A stretch of DNA of 64,000 nt from Pontibacter sp. G13 (GCF_031851795.1 NZ_CP134696.1:6758001-6822000); one strand, 5' to 3'; counted from the stretch's first letter, positions 1 through 9,507 are shown. Translations and numbers: made by a program. Notes: generated by a model not told the origin, from the letters alone.

Positions 1-2
1 TT

Positions 3-371
3 CGGACCTACTGGTTTATGCCCGGAACCAATTCCCTTTATTTGCACAATTCCTCCGACGACTCTTGGAATAGCTACGAATTCTCCAATACCCGCGACAA
101 TCTCGATATCCGCGATGTCTCCTGGAGCGGGCCTTTGACTGCGTATGCGGCGGTTGCTGGGGAGGACCAAACGGTAGATCCCTCAGGAACCCGGGCTTTC
201 ATGTATCGGACGCAGGATGGAGGCCAAACTTGGGGCAAAGTGGGAGAACGACCTGTGTATGCCGATCATATCGATTTTCCGACAGATTCTGTTGGGATGG
301 CGATTTCCCAAGATGTGATTCAGTTCACCGTAGACGCTTCGAATAGCTGGTTTCTGCGAGTGGCTCCCTAA
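3..371 (+). CDS. C-terminal part of a BNR/YCF48-like repeat protein (partial)
   Basis: The reading frame is open from the left edge and stops with TAA at 369-371, so only the last ~122 residues are present. The visible segment has an Asp-box-like stretch (TQDGGQTWGKVG) typical of BNR/sialidase-like or photosystem II stability factor-like beta-propellers, ending in WFLRVAP. It overlaps the convergent downstream gene by a few bases. Specific function cannot be assigned; the N-terminus and any signal peptide lie outside the window. Confidence 0.7.
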   Translation, partial: RTYWFMPGTNSLYLHNSSDDSWNSYEFSNTRDNLDIRDVSWSGPLTAYAAVAGEDQTVDPSGTRAFMYRTQDGGQTWGKVGERPVYADHIDFPTDSVGMAISQDVIQFTVDASNSWFLRVAP

Positions 372-1300
372 TGCGTCGGGCTATACTCGTGTGCCAAGAT
401 CCAGTCAGCATATCCGTGTTTTCTGGGGAATGATTCCGGGTGAAAAATCTCTGTCAAAATCTCTAGGGAATCGACCACACGCGGCCCAGGTCGATTGAAG
501 TATTGATTTCCATCTACGATAAATACCCGCTGTTTTCGGACAGCGGGTATTTTGTTCCAATCAGGGTGTTGGGTGAGGAGATGCATTTCCGCACCAGATT
601 GCGAGATGGAATATCCACACGCCATGATGACGATGAGGTCTGGTTGAGCATCGGCGATTTCGGATAATTCCATATAGTGAGAATGACTATCCCGCTCTCC
701 AAACAGATTGATTCCGCCAGCCATTTCGACCAATTCAGGAACCCAGTTTCCTGCATTCATGATGGGATCGATCCATTCGATGCAGGCGACTTTGGGAGGA
801 TTGGGAAGGATGGAGGCTTTCGCATTTACTGCTTCCATCCGAACCTTCCATTGCTCCACCACTTGATGGGCACGGTCGGGTACGCCGAGTATTTCTCCCA
901 ATCGCTCCAGATCCGAAAAAATATCTGACAGTCCCATGGGGGCCAGATCCACGATCTTGGGATTGGAGGAAACCAATTGGCAGGTGGCGCGCTCCACTTC
1001 CTCCAAGCTCACGGCACAAACCTCACACTGGGTCTGCGTGATGATGAAATCTGGCTGCAACTGTTCTAGGACCTCAGTATCCACCTCATAGATCGACAAG
1101 CCTTTGGACAATCGATCCTTGACGGCATCATCAATTTCGCGGCTGGAAACATCAGCCGGGATATGGGCATGGCAACAGATGGGAAGGGTTTGGACAGTGA
1201 GGGGAAAATCACATTCGTGTGAGCGGCCGACCAGACATTCCCCCAAACCGAGGGCGTAGACCATTTCTGTGGCGCTGGGGATCAGGGAGACGATTCGCAC
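368..1300 (-). CDS. BtuF-like cobalamin-binding / periplasmic-binding-fold protein
   Basis: Helical-backbone metal/corrinoid receptor fold: it opens with VRIVSLIPSATEMVYALG, then QTQCEVCAVS, and the late part is rich in Trp/Tyr/Asp as in the cobalamin-binding BtuF-like family. No signal peptide is visible, as in the common cytosolic-looking members annotated as cobalamin-binding proteins. I chose the GTG at 1300 because homologues begin at this (M)RIVSLxPSATE segment; an upstream in-frame GTG at 1357 would add 19 residues, and neither start has a well-spaced ribosome binding site. It fits with cobT/cobS 6-8 kb downstream as part of corrinoid salvage, but is not in the same operon. Confidence 0.75.
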   Translation of the reverse strand: MRIVSLIPSATEMVYALGLGECLVGRSHECDFPLTVQTLPICCHAHIPADVSSREIDDAVKDRLSKGLSIYEVDTEVLEQLQPDFIITQTQCEVCAVSLEEVERATCQLVSSNPKIVDLAPMGLSDIFSDLERLGEILGVPDRAHQVVEQWKVRMEAVNAKASILPNPPKVACIEWIDPIMNAGNWVPELVEMAGGINLFGERDSHSHYMELSEIADAQPDLIVIMACGYSISQSGAEMHLLTQHPDWNKIPAVRKQRVFIVDGNQYFNRPGPRVVDSLEILTEIFHPESFPRKHGYADWILAHEYSPTH

Positions 1301-1458
1301 CTCCAAAGATATCGAGTGGGACTCACATTCCTGCGTGGGATTTGCCGAAACAGGCACAAGATGAATCTCAAGGGGCGAATTCCCGTAGGCACACGAATAT
1401 TTTCATGTTCATATCCTTTTGCGATATTGTAGGGAACGATTCATAATTATTCCCGCCA

Positions 1459-1788
1459 ATGACCCAAACAGAGCTGGTTTCCCTGATAGATCTCGCCAAT
1501 CAACTTCATGACCTTGGCCGTAAGATTTCCCGTGTGGAAGAGTCTCACTCGATGCACCGGAATCTACGGAGAATGCTGGCATCACTGCAAGATCTTGGAC
1601 TGGAAATTCACGATCCGCTCGGGGAGTCTTTCGACGAGACCCGAACCGATGTGGAGGCATCCATTTCAGGTGTGTCTGACAAGGATCTCAAGGTGATTGA
1701 AGTGATCAAGCCCATCCTGCGATTTCGGATGGATGGCGTTCCTCAGATCGTCCAGCGAGGAGTTGTGATCGCAGGAAAACCCACCTAG
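1459..1788 (+). CDS. Small GrpE-like protein preceding a divergent Hsp70
   Basis: 109 residues. The N-terminal half is predicted helical (LIDLANQLHDLGRKISRVEES), followed by GLEIHDPLGESFDE and then VIEVIKPILRFRMDGVPQIVQRGVVIAGKP. This order matches the end of the GrpE long helix and its C-terminal beta-domain, where the usual text is a G(M/L)xxxDPxGxxFDP segment followed by V.xV.xxGY.xxxRVLRPAxVxV. It is much shorter than normal GrpE (about 180-200 aa), lacking most of the long dimerisation helix. The next gene, 165 bp downstream on the same strand, is an Hsp70 ATPase, so a dedicated mini nucleotide-exchange factor is a reasonable inference. The family assignment rests on pattern resemblance only. 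Confidence 0.5.
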   Translation: MTQTELVSLIDLANQLHDLGRKISRVEESHSMHRNLRRMLASLQDLGLEIHDPLGESFDETRTDVEASISGVSDKDLKVIEVIKPILRFRMDGVPQIVQRGVVIAGKPT

Positions 1789-1953
1789 AAACGGAAGTTT
1801 GTCAACTCTTCCCGTAAATCTGGCTTCTTTTGACCCAATTTATTGCGATCTTCCTGCTGGGCCCTGCCTGATGGAAACTGAGGATTACCCCCCTTCTTTG
1901 GGCAGCCTCCAACGGAAAGCATCGTCTTCCTGACAAGCAAAGACAACCCCTCT

Positions 1954-4437
1954 ATGATCAATTTCGGCATCGACCTGGGTACCACCAATTCTGCCATCGC
2001 CAAGTTTGAGGCTGGCAAAGTCTCCATTTTCCGTAACCCAGTCACACATCGGGACACCTTGCCCAGTGTGGTGGCCTTTCGCAAAGGAAGGATTATCGTC
2101 GGGGAAAAAGCCCGAGAATACGTCCTCAAAGCACCTGAAGAGGTCGCTGCCGGATTCAAGCGGAAGATGGGTACAACAGAATCCTTCCATCTGGCCGATC
2201 AGCGCGTGACCCCAACCGCCCTTTCCGCCTACGTCCTCAAGGAGCTCAAGACTTTCGTGCATACCGGAGAGGTCCCGCAAGCGGCGGTCATCACGATTCC
2301 TGCCTCATTTGACACCATCCAATCCAATGCCACCAAGCAGGCGGGATATGAAGCTGGATTCGAAGAGGTCGTACTGCTTCAAGAACCGATCGCAGCATCT
2401 CTGGCCTATGCCAATCAGCAGCAAGATGCCCAACTCGTGGAAGGCCAATGGCTGGTCTACGACTTGGGGGGAGGCACTTTTGATGTGGCACTGGTTAGGA
2501 TTTCGGATGGAGAAATGCAGGTGCTGGATCATGAAGGGAACAACTTCTTGGGGGGAAATGATTTTGATCAACTGATGGTGGAGGAGTTGATCGTCCCTCA
2601 ATTGGAAAAATTGGGCACATTCGAAGATCTGCTGGATAATCTCAAACGAGCCAGCGGTACATACAATGATCTCTACTTGAAGTTGTTGCACCTCGCGGAA
2701 TCTACCAAGATTCAATTGTCGGCTTCAGAAGTTGCCGAGGTGGAATTCGACACCAAGGATGACGAAGGAAAAGTGATCGAAGCGGTGATTCCGGTTTCTC
2801 GTGTGGATTTCGAAAGATTGCTTCAACCTCATATCGAAAAGACGGCCGAGATGATTCAGGCGATGATCGATCGGAATAGCCTCACGCCTCAAGACATCAA
2901 ATTCGTCCTCATGGTCGGTGGTTCCACGTACATTCCCTATGTCCGGGAAACGGTTGGCAATAGCCTGTCTATCGAGGTCAATACGGAAGTTGATCCCACC
3001 ACAGCAGTCGCCGTTGGAGCTGCCTTCTACGCCGGAACCAAGCCGATTTCCAAAGGCCAATTGGATGAAGATGGTCAAGCGCCCATCGATGCAGATATTC
3101 AGATCAAGGTAGCATACCAAAAAGCCACCCAGACTCGGGAGGAGTACTTTACCGCACTTTTCGAAGGAAATATAGAGGGCCGATTCTATCGGATCATTCG
3201 GGCCGATGGAGGATTTGATAGTGGTTTGAAGCCGCTTGAATCCCAAATCCACGAATATCTCCCATTGGCACCTGACCAGTACAATCAGTTTGACCTCAAG
3301 ATTTTTGATGCCCAAAATAACCCCATTGCCTTCGACGCTCCGGCCATCGGAATTACCCAAGGACGATACAGTGTGATGGGACAGCCGATCCCCCATGATA
3401 TTTGCCTGGAAATCGATGATGTTGAAAATCAGCAAACGGTCCTGGAGGTTGTCTTTGAGAAAAATGCCATCCTGCCTGTTCGGAGGACTATCGTCAAGCA
3501 AATCACCAAGACCATCGCCAGAGGGTCCAAGGATAGCCTGACGATCACCATTGTGGAAGGTCCGGGAAGTGCGTTGCCTGCTGCGAATCAGTCGATAGGA
3601 TTCATTAGCATAAAGGGAGATGAACTGACCCGCGATTTGATTCGGGGATCAGATGTGGAAATCACCTTGGAAATGTCTGAATCTCGCGATCTGACCATCA
3701 ATGCCTACCTGATGATGACCGATCAGGAATTCGAGAATGTGTTCCATCCCAGCGAGCGCCATGTGAATGTGAAACGATTGGCCGAGGAAGGGGAAGCGCT
3801 GGCGGAGCGTGTCCGGAGGGAAATAGACGAGGCAGAGCGCATGGACAACTATGAGGGTGCTCAGCAACTGGTGGATCTGGAATTCGATATTCTCGACTTG
3901 GTAGACAAAGCCAAGCACCTCTCCGAAGATGATGTGACCGATTTGAAGTACCAGTTGGAAGACAACAAGCGAAAACTGGCTCAGCAGATCGATAACCTCA
4001 CGCGTGAGAAATACATCATCCGGATCAAGCAGTCCTACTTCGAAACCAAGCGAAAACTTGAACAGACGATCGTCACCTACAAGGCAAGCGACAAGCTCCA
4101 GCAGGATTATCGTCAATTGCTAGAATCGGAGAAATCCATTTTGGCGACCAATTCTACCCTTCGGATTCAGGAGTACATGGACCAGATGACGAGGCTCAAT
4201 CTTCGGATCAGATGGCAGAATCGCGAATACCTCTTGGAGCTGTTCACAGGGCTGCGATATGGGCTCTACGGGGATTACATCTATCCCGCCAAAGCTCAGG
4301 GATTCATACAAGATGGCCTGAAAGCCATCGAGGAGGAGAATGACGACAAATTGCGTATTGCCATCAATCACCTCCTCGACTTGTTGCCACCCGATCACAA
4401 ACCCTACCTAAATTTCGGTGGGACGGGTATCGGCTAA
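1954..4437 (+). CDS. Divergent Hsp70-family ATPase
   Basis: 827 residues, longer than DnaK (~640). The N-terminal ATPase domain is intact: phosphate-1 loop GIDLGTTNSA at ~4-13, connect region, phosphate-2 loop VYDLGGGTFDVAL at ~168-180, and adenosine motif LMVGGSTYIPYVRE near 320. After ~375 the sequence departs from DnaK: a beta-rich region is followed by a long charged helical stretch (~600-760) with many Glu/Lys/Arg, and no EEVD- or DnaK-like tail. This resembles the uncharacterised 'Hsp70 family protein' group rather than housekeeping DnaK. A GrpE-like small gene lies directly upstream, suggesting a dedicated chaperone pair. Substrate unknown. Confidence 0.85.
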   Translation: MINFGIDLGTTNSAIAKFEAGKVSIFRNPVTHRDTLPSVVAFRKGRIIVGEKAREYVLKAPEEVAAGFKRKMGTTESFHLADQRVTPTALSAYVLKELKTFVHTGEVPQAAVITIPASFDTIQSNATKQAGYEAGFEEVVLLQEPIAASLAYANQQQDAQLVEGQWLVYDLGGGTFDVALVRISDGEMQVLDHEGNNFLGGNDFDQLMVEELIVPQLEKLGTFEDLLDNLKRASGTYNDLYLKLLHLAESTKIQLSASEVAEVEFDTKDDEGKVIEAVIPVSRVDFERLLQPHIEKTAEMIQAMIDRNSLTPQDIKFVLMVGGSTYIPYVRETVGNSLSIEVNTEVDPTTAVAVGAAFYAGTKPISKGQLDEDGQAPIDADIQIKVAYQKATQTREEYFTALFEGNIEGRFYRIIRADGGFDSGLKPLESQIHEYLPLAPDQYNQFDLKIFDAQNNPIAFDAPAIGITQGRYSVMGQPIPHDICLEIDDVENQQTVLEVVFEKNAILPVRRTIVKQITKTIARGSKDSLTITIVEGPGSALPAANQSIGFISIKGDELTRDLIRGSDVEITLEMSESRDLTINAYLMMTDQEFENVFHPSERHVNVKRLAEEGEALAERVRREIDEAERMDNYEGAQQLVDLEFDILDLVDKAKHLSEDDVTDLKYQLEDNKRKLAQQIDNLTREKYIIRIKQSYFETKRKLEQTIVTYKASDKLQQDYRQLLESEKSILATNSTLRIQEYMDQMTRLNLRIRWQNREYLLELFTGLRYGLYGDYIYPAKAQGFIQDGLKAIEEENDDKLRIAINHLLDLLPPDHKPYLNFGGTGIG

Positions 4438-4482
4438 TCGGGAAATAGCTTAAAGCTTTGAAGCGAAACCCGCAATCAGCTT

Positions 4483-5127
4483 TTATTCCTTCACAGTTCC
4501 CATAAAGACATTCACGCCTGGGCGGATCGGATTTCCGGAAGTTCTTCGGAAAGAGACGATCTGCCCAGTGTGGTATATGGCATCCGCGATCGGTCCATTG
4601 ATCAGGTTCCAAACGGGGAAAGTCGTCGTGTTTCCGCCCCGTTCAAACTCAATATCGAAGGAGGTAGCGCTTTCTTCGGCTGCATGGAAAGCATCACTCG
4701 CTTCCTTCAAGTTCAGGAGTGTCTGGGCGCGAATTTCCTCAAAGGTCATTTCGGGTTGATTCGCTGGGCGGATATTGGGCTGGTGTGTTGCAGCATTTCT
4801 GATCACCTCAGAAAGGCCCAGCATGTGCTCTAGGGTCTCTCTGGAAGATCGAGCTGCATCCGTGGGACGGTAATCCAGATCTGCTTCGGTCAAGCCTTCG
4901 GAAGCCCAGTAGAATCGAAAACCGAGTGCATCCACCATTCGGCCCAAAAGATGCCCCTCTGAACTCTCAGATGGGAGTGTGTTGATCTGTTTGAAAGGAA
5001 GCTCGGTGGTAGTCGCAGGCATGGGGGTTTCGCCGGATTGCTGGGCATGTGCATTCAGGGCGAATCCCACGAAGAGCAACATTCCCAAGATGATTGGTCT
5101 GGTCATTTTTAGAATCGTATTTTTCAC
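4483..5127 (-). CDS. Exported DinB-family protein
   Basis: 214 residues with a cleavable signal peptide (MTRPIILGMLLFVGFALNAHAQ; the start may be ATG 5127 or the internal ATG about 20 bases on). The mature part is a four-helix-bundle DinB-like domain: LGRMVDALGFRFYWASEGL near the start and a C-terminal helix with ADAIYHTGQIVSFRRTSG, where the His is the usual metal-ligand position. DinB-family enzymes include thiol-dependent S-transferases, but the substrate here is unknown. Convergent with the Hsp70 gene and followed upstream by an epimerase on the same strand. Confidence 0.75.
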   Translation of the reverse strand: MKNTILKMTRPIILGMLLFVGFALNAHAQQSGETPMPATTTELPFKQINTLPSESSEGHLLGRMVDALGFRFYWASEGLTEADLDYRPTDAARSSRETLEHMLGLSEVIRNAATHQPNIRPANQPEMTFEEIRAQTLLNLKEASDAFHAAEESATSFDIEFERGGNTTTFPVWNLINGPIADAIYHTGQIVSFRRTSGNPIRPGVNVFMGTVKE

Positions 5128-5154
5128 AAGATAGGCAATTTTCCTGCCGAAGAA

Positions 5155-6021
5155 TCAAACACTGACGGTATATCCCGCTTCAAATACTTCTCCCGGTTTC
5201 ATGGTTTTCATCCCTTCTTTTTGGAATAGATCCCCCGTTGCAGCAGGGCTGTCATTGTAGGTGTACCAAGGCTCCAGGCAGATGTAGGGAGCGGCTGGTT
5301 TTGCCCAAATACCCAGATGGGGAGCGCCTCCTGTGGTCATGGTCAAGGACCAATCATCTGATTTTCTGCGAATGCCGATGGATTTGGAGGAAATATTCAG
5401 GAAAATGAGGGCATCCTCGTCAAACAAGTGCTCGGTAACTGGCAGAATTTGGGTGTCCTTGAGGTATTCATCCTGCTTTTTCTGAGTCAATCCATCCACC
5501 AAGCCATAGAGATCCAGTGTTTCGGGGTGATCAAAGAAAATTTCGTAGTCCGAATGGCTGAAATCTTCGATGTTGATGTTGAAGGCTGGATGATATCCCA
5601 AACCAGCTGGCATGTCCACCGCTCCTGCATTGAGGATATGATAATTGACTTGGATTCCCGTCTCGGTCAGTTGGAAAATCAACCTCAATTCGAAGTCAAA
5701 CGGAAAAGACGCTTGGGTGACTTCATTGGCTTTGAAGACCAATTCGCAGGCATCATCGGTATGCTGGGCCAATTCAAACTCTACGTGGCGAACCACTCCA
5801 TGCTTGGCCATTTCGTAGGTTTTGCCGTCATAGCTGTACGTGCCATTGCGCAATCCTCCCACAATCGGAAATAGGACCGGAGCCACATCTTTCCAGAATG
5901 CAGGGTCGCGTTGCCACATGAATTCCTCACCTGTAGACAGTCTGACAAGCGAAGCGAGCTGTGCGCCGGTAGGATCAATGGCTGCAGAGAAGGTGTCGTT
6001 CTTGATGGAAATGTGCGACAT
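5155..6021 (-). CDS. Aldose 1-epimerase family protein (YeaD/LacX-like)
   Basis: 288 residues, the length of cytosolic GalM-like mutarotases. N-terminal ISIKNDTFSAAIDPTGAQLASL and EFMWQRDPAFWKDVAPVLFPIVGGLRNG are the family's conserved opening, KHGVVRHVEFEL carries the substrate-site His-Gly region, and LGYHPAFNI the second catalytic His. No signal peptide. Role: interconversion of alpha and beta anomers of a free sugar, sugar unknown. A TTG-N16-TACCTTTG element lies upstream on the same strand. Confidence 0.88.
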   Translation of the reverse strand: MSHISIKNDTFSAAIDPTGAQLASLVRLSTGEEFMWQRDPAFWKDVAPVLFPIVGGLRNGTYSYDGKTYEMAKHGVVRHVEFELAQHTDDACELVFKANEVTQASFPFDFELRLIFQLTETGIQVNYHILNAGAVDMPAGLGYHPAFNINIEDFSHSDYEIFFDHPETLDLYGLVDGLTQKKQDEYLKDTQILPVTEHLFDEDALIFLNISSKSIGIRRKSDDWSLTMTTGGAPHLGIWAKPAAPYICLEPWYTYNDSPAATGDLFQKEGMKTMKPGEVFEAGYTVSV

Positions 6022-6076
6022 GATGGATGAGTTATCGGATAGTTGTCAAAGCCGAGCGGCTCTGAAAAGATCTGGA

Positions 6077-6103
6077 CAAAGGTAAGAGATTGTCTAATCT
6101 CAA
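6077..6103 (-). promoter_or_regulatory. Candidate Bacteroidota-type promoter for the epimerase gene
   Basis: Read on the minus strand there is TTG (6103-6101), 16 bases, then TACCTTTG (6084-6077), matching the TAnnTTTG -7 element of the primary sigma factor of Bacteroidota. It lies 56 bases upstream of the epimerase ATG. Spacing is slightly shorter than the usual ~19. Confidence 0.42.
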
Positions 6104-6230
6104 TATTTCCGGAAGTTCACCATACCGAAAAAATCCTGTGCTTTTGGCTATTTTCGATGCTGAACAAGGTTTTTAGCCAGCCCTCATGGATGGCAAAAAC
6201 TGGATGATTCTTCTGTCTAACTCTCCCCGA

Positions 6231-7175
6231 ATGAATGACCTTCGATACCTGTTGGTGGTTTGGTGCCTAGCCACGCTGCTGATTCAAGCACCGATATTTG
6301 CCCAAACGGTACAACTCCAACCCACCCTGAGAATATTGGCACTGGGAGATAGTTACACGATTGGCGAGAGTGTGTCCCCCAATCAGCGTTGGCCGATCCA
6401 ATTGGGAGATTCCCTCAAAAACCGTGGATTTGTGGTAGATACTACTGCCATCATCGCGACGACTGGCTGGACCACCGGGAATTTGCTTGCTGCGATTTCC
6501 GCTCAACAATTGGCAACCATGGACTTCAATTTGGTGGGATTGCTGATTGGAGTCAATAATCAGTATCAGAATCGCCCGCTGGCTGAATATCAGGTGCAAT
6601 TTGCCCAACTTCTGGACTCAGCAATTGCCTATGCAGGCGGCCAAGTGGATCAGGTGTTCGTGGTGAGTATTCCCGATTGGGCCTACACGCCATTTGGGCA
6701 GGCGAGTATTCCGGGGCCCATCAGTCAGGCCATTGACCAATTCAATGCCACGAATAAATCCATCACGGAGGCTCGGGGAGTTGCCTATATCGACATCACG
6801 CCCATTTCCAGAAATGGGATCAGTGAACCTGTTTTGGTGGCGGGAGATGGTTTGCATCCCAGCGGAGAACAGTACCGACGGTGGGTGCAGGCGATGCTGC
6901 CAGTGCTTACAGGAGATTTGACCTCTATCGACCCGGAACTTAAAATGCCTTGGAGTGTGAACGTGGATCAGGAGACAGGAAGATTCAGGTTGTTTGGACC
7001 TGAAAAAGGGGAACTTCCGGTCAGGTGGGAAATGCTGGATATGACTGGCCGTTTGCTAGAAACGGGGGTGATACAGTCAGATCACAGCTGGAAGGCGGAA
7101 CGACTCCCCGCCCATCAAATGGTGTTGCTCAAGATTTTCCTGCGAAACGGCCAATGTTTTTGGTTGCGGGTCTAA
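6231..7175 (+). CDS. Secreted SGNH/GDSL hydrolase
   Basis: Start chosen at ATG 6231 (an upstream ATG at 6186 is in frame) because it places a signal peptide at the N-terminus (LRYLLVVWCLATLLIQAPIFAQ). Block I is ILALGDSYTIGE (nucleophile Ser), block III contains VGLLIGVNNQYQ, and block V is DGLHPSGEQYRRW with the catalytic Asp-His. The last ~75 residues (after LTGDLTSIDPELK) form a small beta module that looks like a type IX secretion-type C-terminal sorting region (MLDMTGRLLETGVI). Probably an esterase acting outside the cell; substrate unknown. Confidence 0.85.
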   Translation: MNDLRYLLVVWCLATLLIQAPIFAQTVQLQPTLRILALGDSYTIGESVSPNQRWPIQLGDSLKNRGFVVDTTAIIATTGWTTGNLLAAISAQQLATMDFNLVGLLIGVNNQYQNRPLAEYQVQFAQLLDSAIAYAGGQVDQVFVVSIPDWAYTPFGQASIPGPISQAIDQFNATNKSITEARGVAYIDITPISRNGISEPVLVAGDGLHPSGEQYRRWVQAMLPVLTGDLTSIDPELKMPWSVNVDQETGRFRLFGPEKGELPVRWEMLDMTGRLLETGVIQSDHSWKAERLPAHQMVLLKIFLRNGQCFWLRV

Positions 7176-7219
7176 GGGAAAATCTCAATACGGGAGAAAT
7201 GGCATCTTAAAGAATGACC

Positions 7220-7471
7220 CTAGAAAAATGGGTCCATGAAATCGGCCATTTTGGAAGGCTTGACATAGATGGGTGGGCCTGTGATCAGTCCAACCACTGA
7301 ATTGAGGCATTCATTGCAGAGGCATCCTTCAAAGGCATCTTGAAGTTGCTTGAGCATGAGATCCTCAACTTTCACCGTGCTGCAATGGCAGTTGGCAATG
7401 TCGTGAGCCTTGCATTCAAAAGGCTTGTCGCAGCGGGCACAGCTTTTGGTGCCAGAGGTTAATGGGGTCAT
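7220..7471 (-). CDS. Cysteine-rich CWC-family small protein
   Basis: 83 residues with Cys pairs CARCDKPFEC, CHC and CLCNECL. The arrangement matches the small cysteine-rich CWC family, which probably binds a metal ion. It sits 35 bases downstream of cobS on the same strand and probably shares its transcript, although no functional link to cobalamin is known to me. Confidence 0.7.
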   Translation of the reverse strand: MTPLTSGTKSCARCDKPFECKAHDIANCHCSTVKVEDLMLKQLQDAFEGCLCNECLNSVVGLITGPPIYVKPSKMADFMDPFF

Positions 7472-7506
7472 ATATCGAATGTTGAATGAGTGGTTACCGA
7501 GTTAGG

Positions 7507-8295
7507 TCAAGCCATCGTAGCTAGATGTAGAGGAACGAGCATGGCCATGTATGCCACCACCTCAGTCGCCTGCTGAACTGCTCCCAGTCCATCGCCTGTG
7601 TAGCCATTTGTCCATTTCATGTATTTCTTCCCCAGAAATCCCTGCATCAGGAGCATGGGAATGGGAACGAGGTACCAATATGGACTGATGAGCCAACCAC
7701 CGATCAAGATAGGGCCCCAGCCAAAGATCGAGGCAAACAGCAGACTGGAAGTTTCCATGCCTTTGGCTACCGGTTTGGCTTTGCTATCTTCATTGGCACG
7801 TGCATAGGGCATCCGGAAGATCATCCAAGTGGCCATCCAACGACTGAGCGAATGTGCGATCCAGACCGCCAAAACCACCGTGAGCATACCCGCTTGACCA
7901 AGTGCCATTAAGCTCGTGATTTTCAAGCTCATGAGCAAGACAAATCCCACAACGCCGTATGCACCGACTCGGGAATCCTTCATGATTTCCAAGATCTTCT
8001 CCGAAGTCCATCCTCCTCCGTATCCATCGCATACATCGGCAAATCCATCCTCATGGAAAGCGCCTGTAAGATAAATGGAAGCTACAATCGACAAGATCAC
8101 CGCTACAGGGATTGGGAGGATTAGCATCGCTCCCGCCAAGATCAAGGCAGAAAATCCGCCCACAATCCATCCCATCATGGGGAAATACCGTGTGGCTTTG
8201 TTGAGGTATTCGGCTGAATGATCCACCCACGAAGGACAGGGAATGCGGGTGTAGAACATCAAAGCCGTGAAAAATACGCGTATCTCTTCCTTCAT
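7507..8295 (-). CDS. cobS: Adenosylcobinamide-GDP ribazoletransferase (cobalamin synthase)
   Basis: 262 residues, usual CobS length. Conserved N-terminal FFTALMFYTRIP, then YFPMMGWIVGG, and the signature GAFHEDGFADVCDGYGGGW with the acidic Mg-binding residues; several transmembrane helices follow, and the C-terminus has NGYTGDGLGAVQQ. It joins alpha-ribazole to adenosylcobinamide-GDP in the membrane, completing cobalamin. Its start overlaps the cobT stop (ATGA), so the two are translationally coupled. Confidence 0.95.
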   Translation of the reverse strand: MKEEIRVFFTALMFYTRIPCPSWVDHSAEYLNKATRYFPMMGWIVGGFSALILAGAMLILPIPVAVILSIVASIYLTGAFHEDGFADVCDGYGGGWTSEKILEIMKDSRVGAYGVVGFVLLMSLKITSLMALGQAGMLTVVLAVWIAHSLSRWMATWMIFRMPYARANEDSKAKPVAKGMETSSLLFASIFGWGPILIGGWLISPYWYLVPIPMLLMQGFLGKKYMKWTNGYTGDGLGAVQQATEVVAYMAMLVPLHLATMA

Positions 8296-9362
8296 GATCG
8301 GTTGCTCACGCCGGCTTCTTCGAAGCTGGCCATTTCATTCAACATGTGACAGGCTGATTGTACCAATGGGTAGGCGAGGGCTACTCCGGTGCCTTCTCCA
8401 AGCCTGAGGTCCAATGCCAAAAGTGGAGCCGCATTCAGGTGGTTCAACATCGCTCGGTGGCCTGATTCGTCCGAACAATGACTGAACATCGCGTAATCCT
8501 TGAGGGCTGGCTGAATCGACTGGGCCACCAGATAAGCAGCCGTGGAGATAAACCCATCTACCATGACCACTGCTCCTCGGGACGCGGTCTGGAGCATGCC
8601 TCCCACCATGGCGGCAATTTCGAGGCCTCCTACTTCCTGAAGTGCCAAAAATGCATCGGGTTGTTGGGGTACTCTATCCACCACCTGCTGGAGAATGTTT
8701 TGCTTGCGAATGAGCCCAGCATCATCAAGGCCCGTACCTCTTCCAATACATTGAGAAAGCGGAATGCCCGTCAGCAGATGCATCAGAAGACTCGCAGAAG
8801 CGGTATTGCCGATACCCATTTCTCCGAAACCGATCCAATTACTTCCCGCATCCAGCTTGACTCTGCAACTGCGAGCGCCTAGGTGAATGGCTTGTAGGGT
8901 GGCCTCGCGACTCATTGCAGGACCTTCCAGGGAAGAATGTGTGCCTTCCGAAATGGGACGGTTCACCAGCTGTGGATGATCCTGCAATTCTCCCGCAACG
9001 CCTGCATTCACGATGGTCAGACCAATCTCATGCTGTCGACAGAAAACATTGATGGCGGCTCCACCATTCAGAAAATTCAGGACCATCTGAAGGGTGACGG
9101 CTTGCGGAAATGCACTGACCCCCGCTTTGGCCAGACCGTGATCCCCCGCAAAGATCATCATTTCGGGTTGGTGGATCGTGGGGGTCAAAGTTTGTTGAAG
9201 CTGTCCGATTTGGAAGGCAAGTTCTTCCAGTCTCCCGAGTGAACCGATGGGTTTGGTCTTGGTGTCAATGGCCTTGCGAAGGGCATCATCCAAGGTATGG
9301 GCGGGAGATTTTATGGGGAATTCAGAAGCTAGGGAGCGAATATCTGCACGCATAAAGGTCAT
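8292..9362 (-). CDS. cobT: Nicotinate-nucleotide--dimethylbenzimidazole phosphoribosyltransferase
   Basis: 356 residues. Characteristic KPIGSLGRLEELAFQIGQLQ near residue 40, MMIFAGDHGLAKAGVSAFP, GEMGIGNTASASLLMHLLTG and the C-terminal LDLRLGEGTGVALAYPLVQSA with the catalytic Glu. It makes alpha-ribazole phosphate for the lower ligand of cobalamin. First gene of a cobT-cobS-CWC unit on the minus strand. I looked upstream for a cobalamin riboswitch and saw none. Confidence 0.95.
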   Translation of the reverse strand: MTFMRADIRSLASEFPIKSPAHTLDDALRKAIDTKTKPIGSLGRLEELAFQIGQLQQTLTPTIHQPEMMIFAGDHGLAKAGVSAFPQAVTLQMVLNFLNGGAAINVFCRQHEIGLTIVNAGVAGELQDHPQLVNRPISEGTHSSLEGPAMSREATLQAIHLGARSCRVKLDAGSNWIGFGEMGIGNTASASLLMHLLTGIPLSQCIGRGTGLDDAGLIRKQNILQQVVDRVPQQPDAFLALQEVGGLEIAAMVGGMLQTASRGAVVMVDGFISTAAYLVAQSIQPALKDYAMFSHCSDESGHRAMLNHLNAAPLLALDLRLGEGTGVALAYPLVQSACHMLNEMASFEEAGVSNRS

Positions 9363-9507
9363 TTGGGTCGGGAATCAAGGTGGAAAAGCGGAAGTTCGAT
9401 TCCCAGCTGGAAACCAACTATTCGATTCCGTTGCAGAAATCACATCCACTTTCTTTGACCCAGTGCTTTCTGATTTGGTAGGCAAAGGCAAATCATCACT
9501 GAATTCC

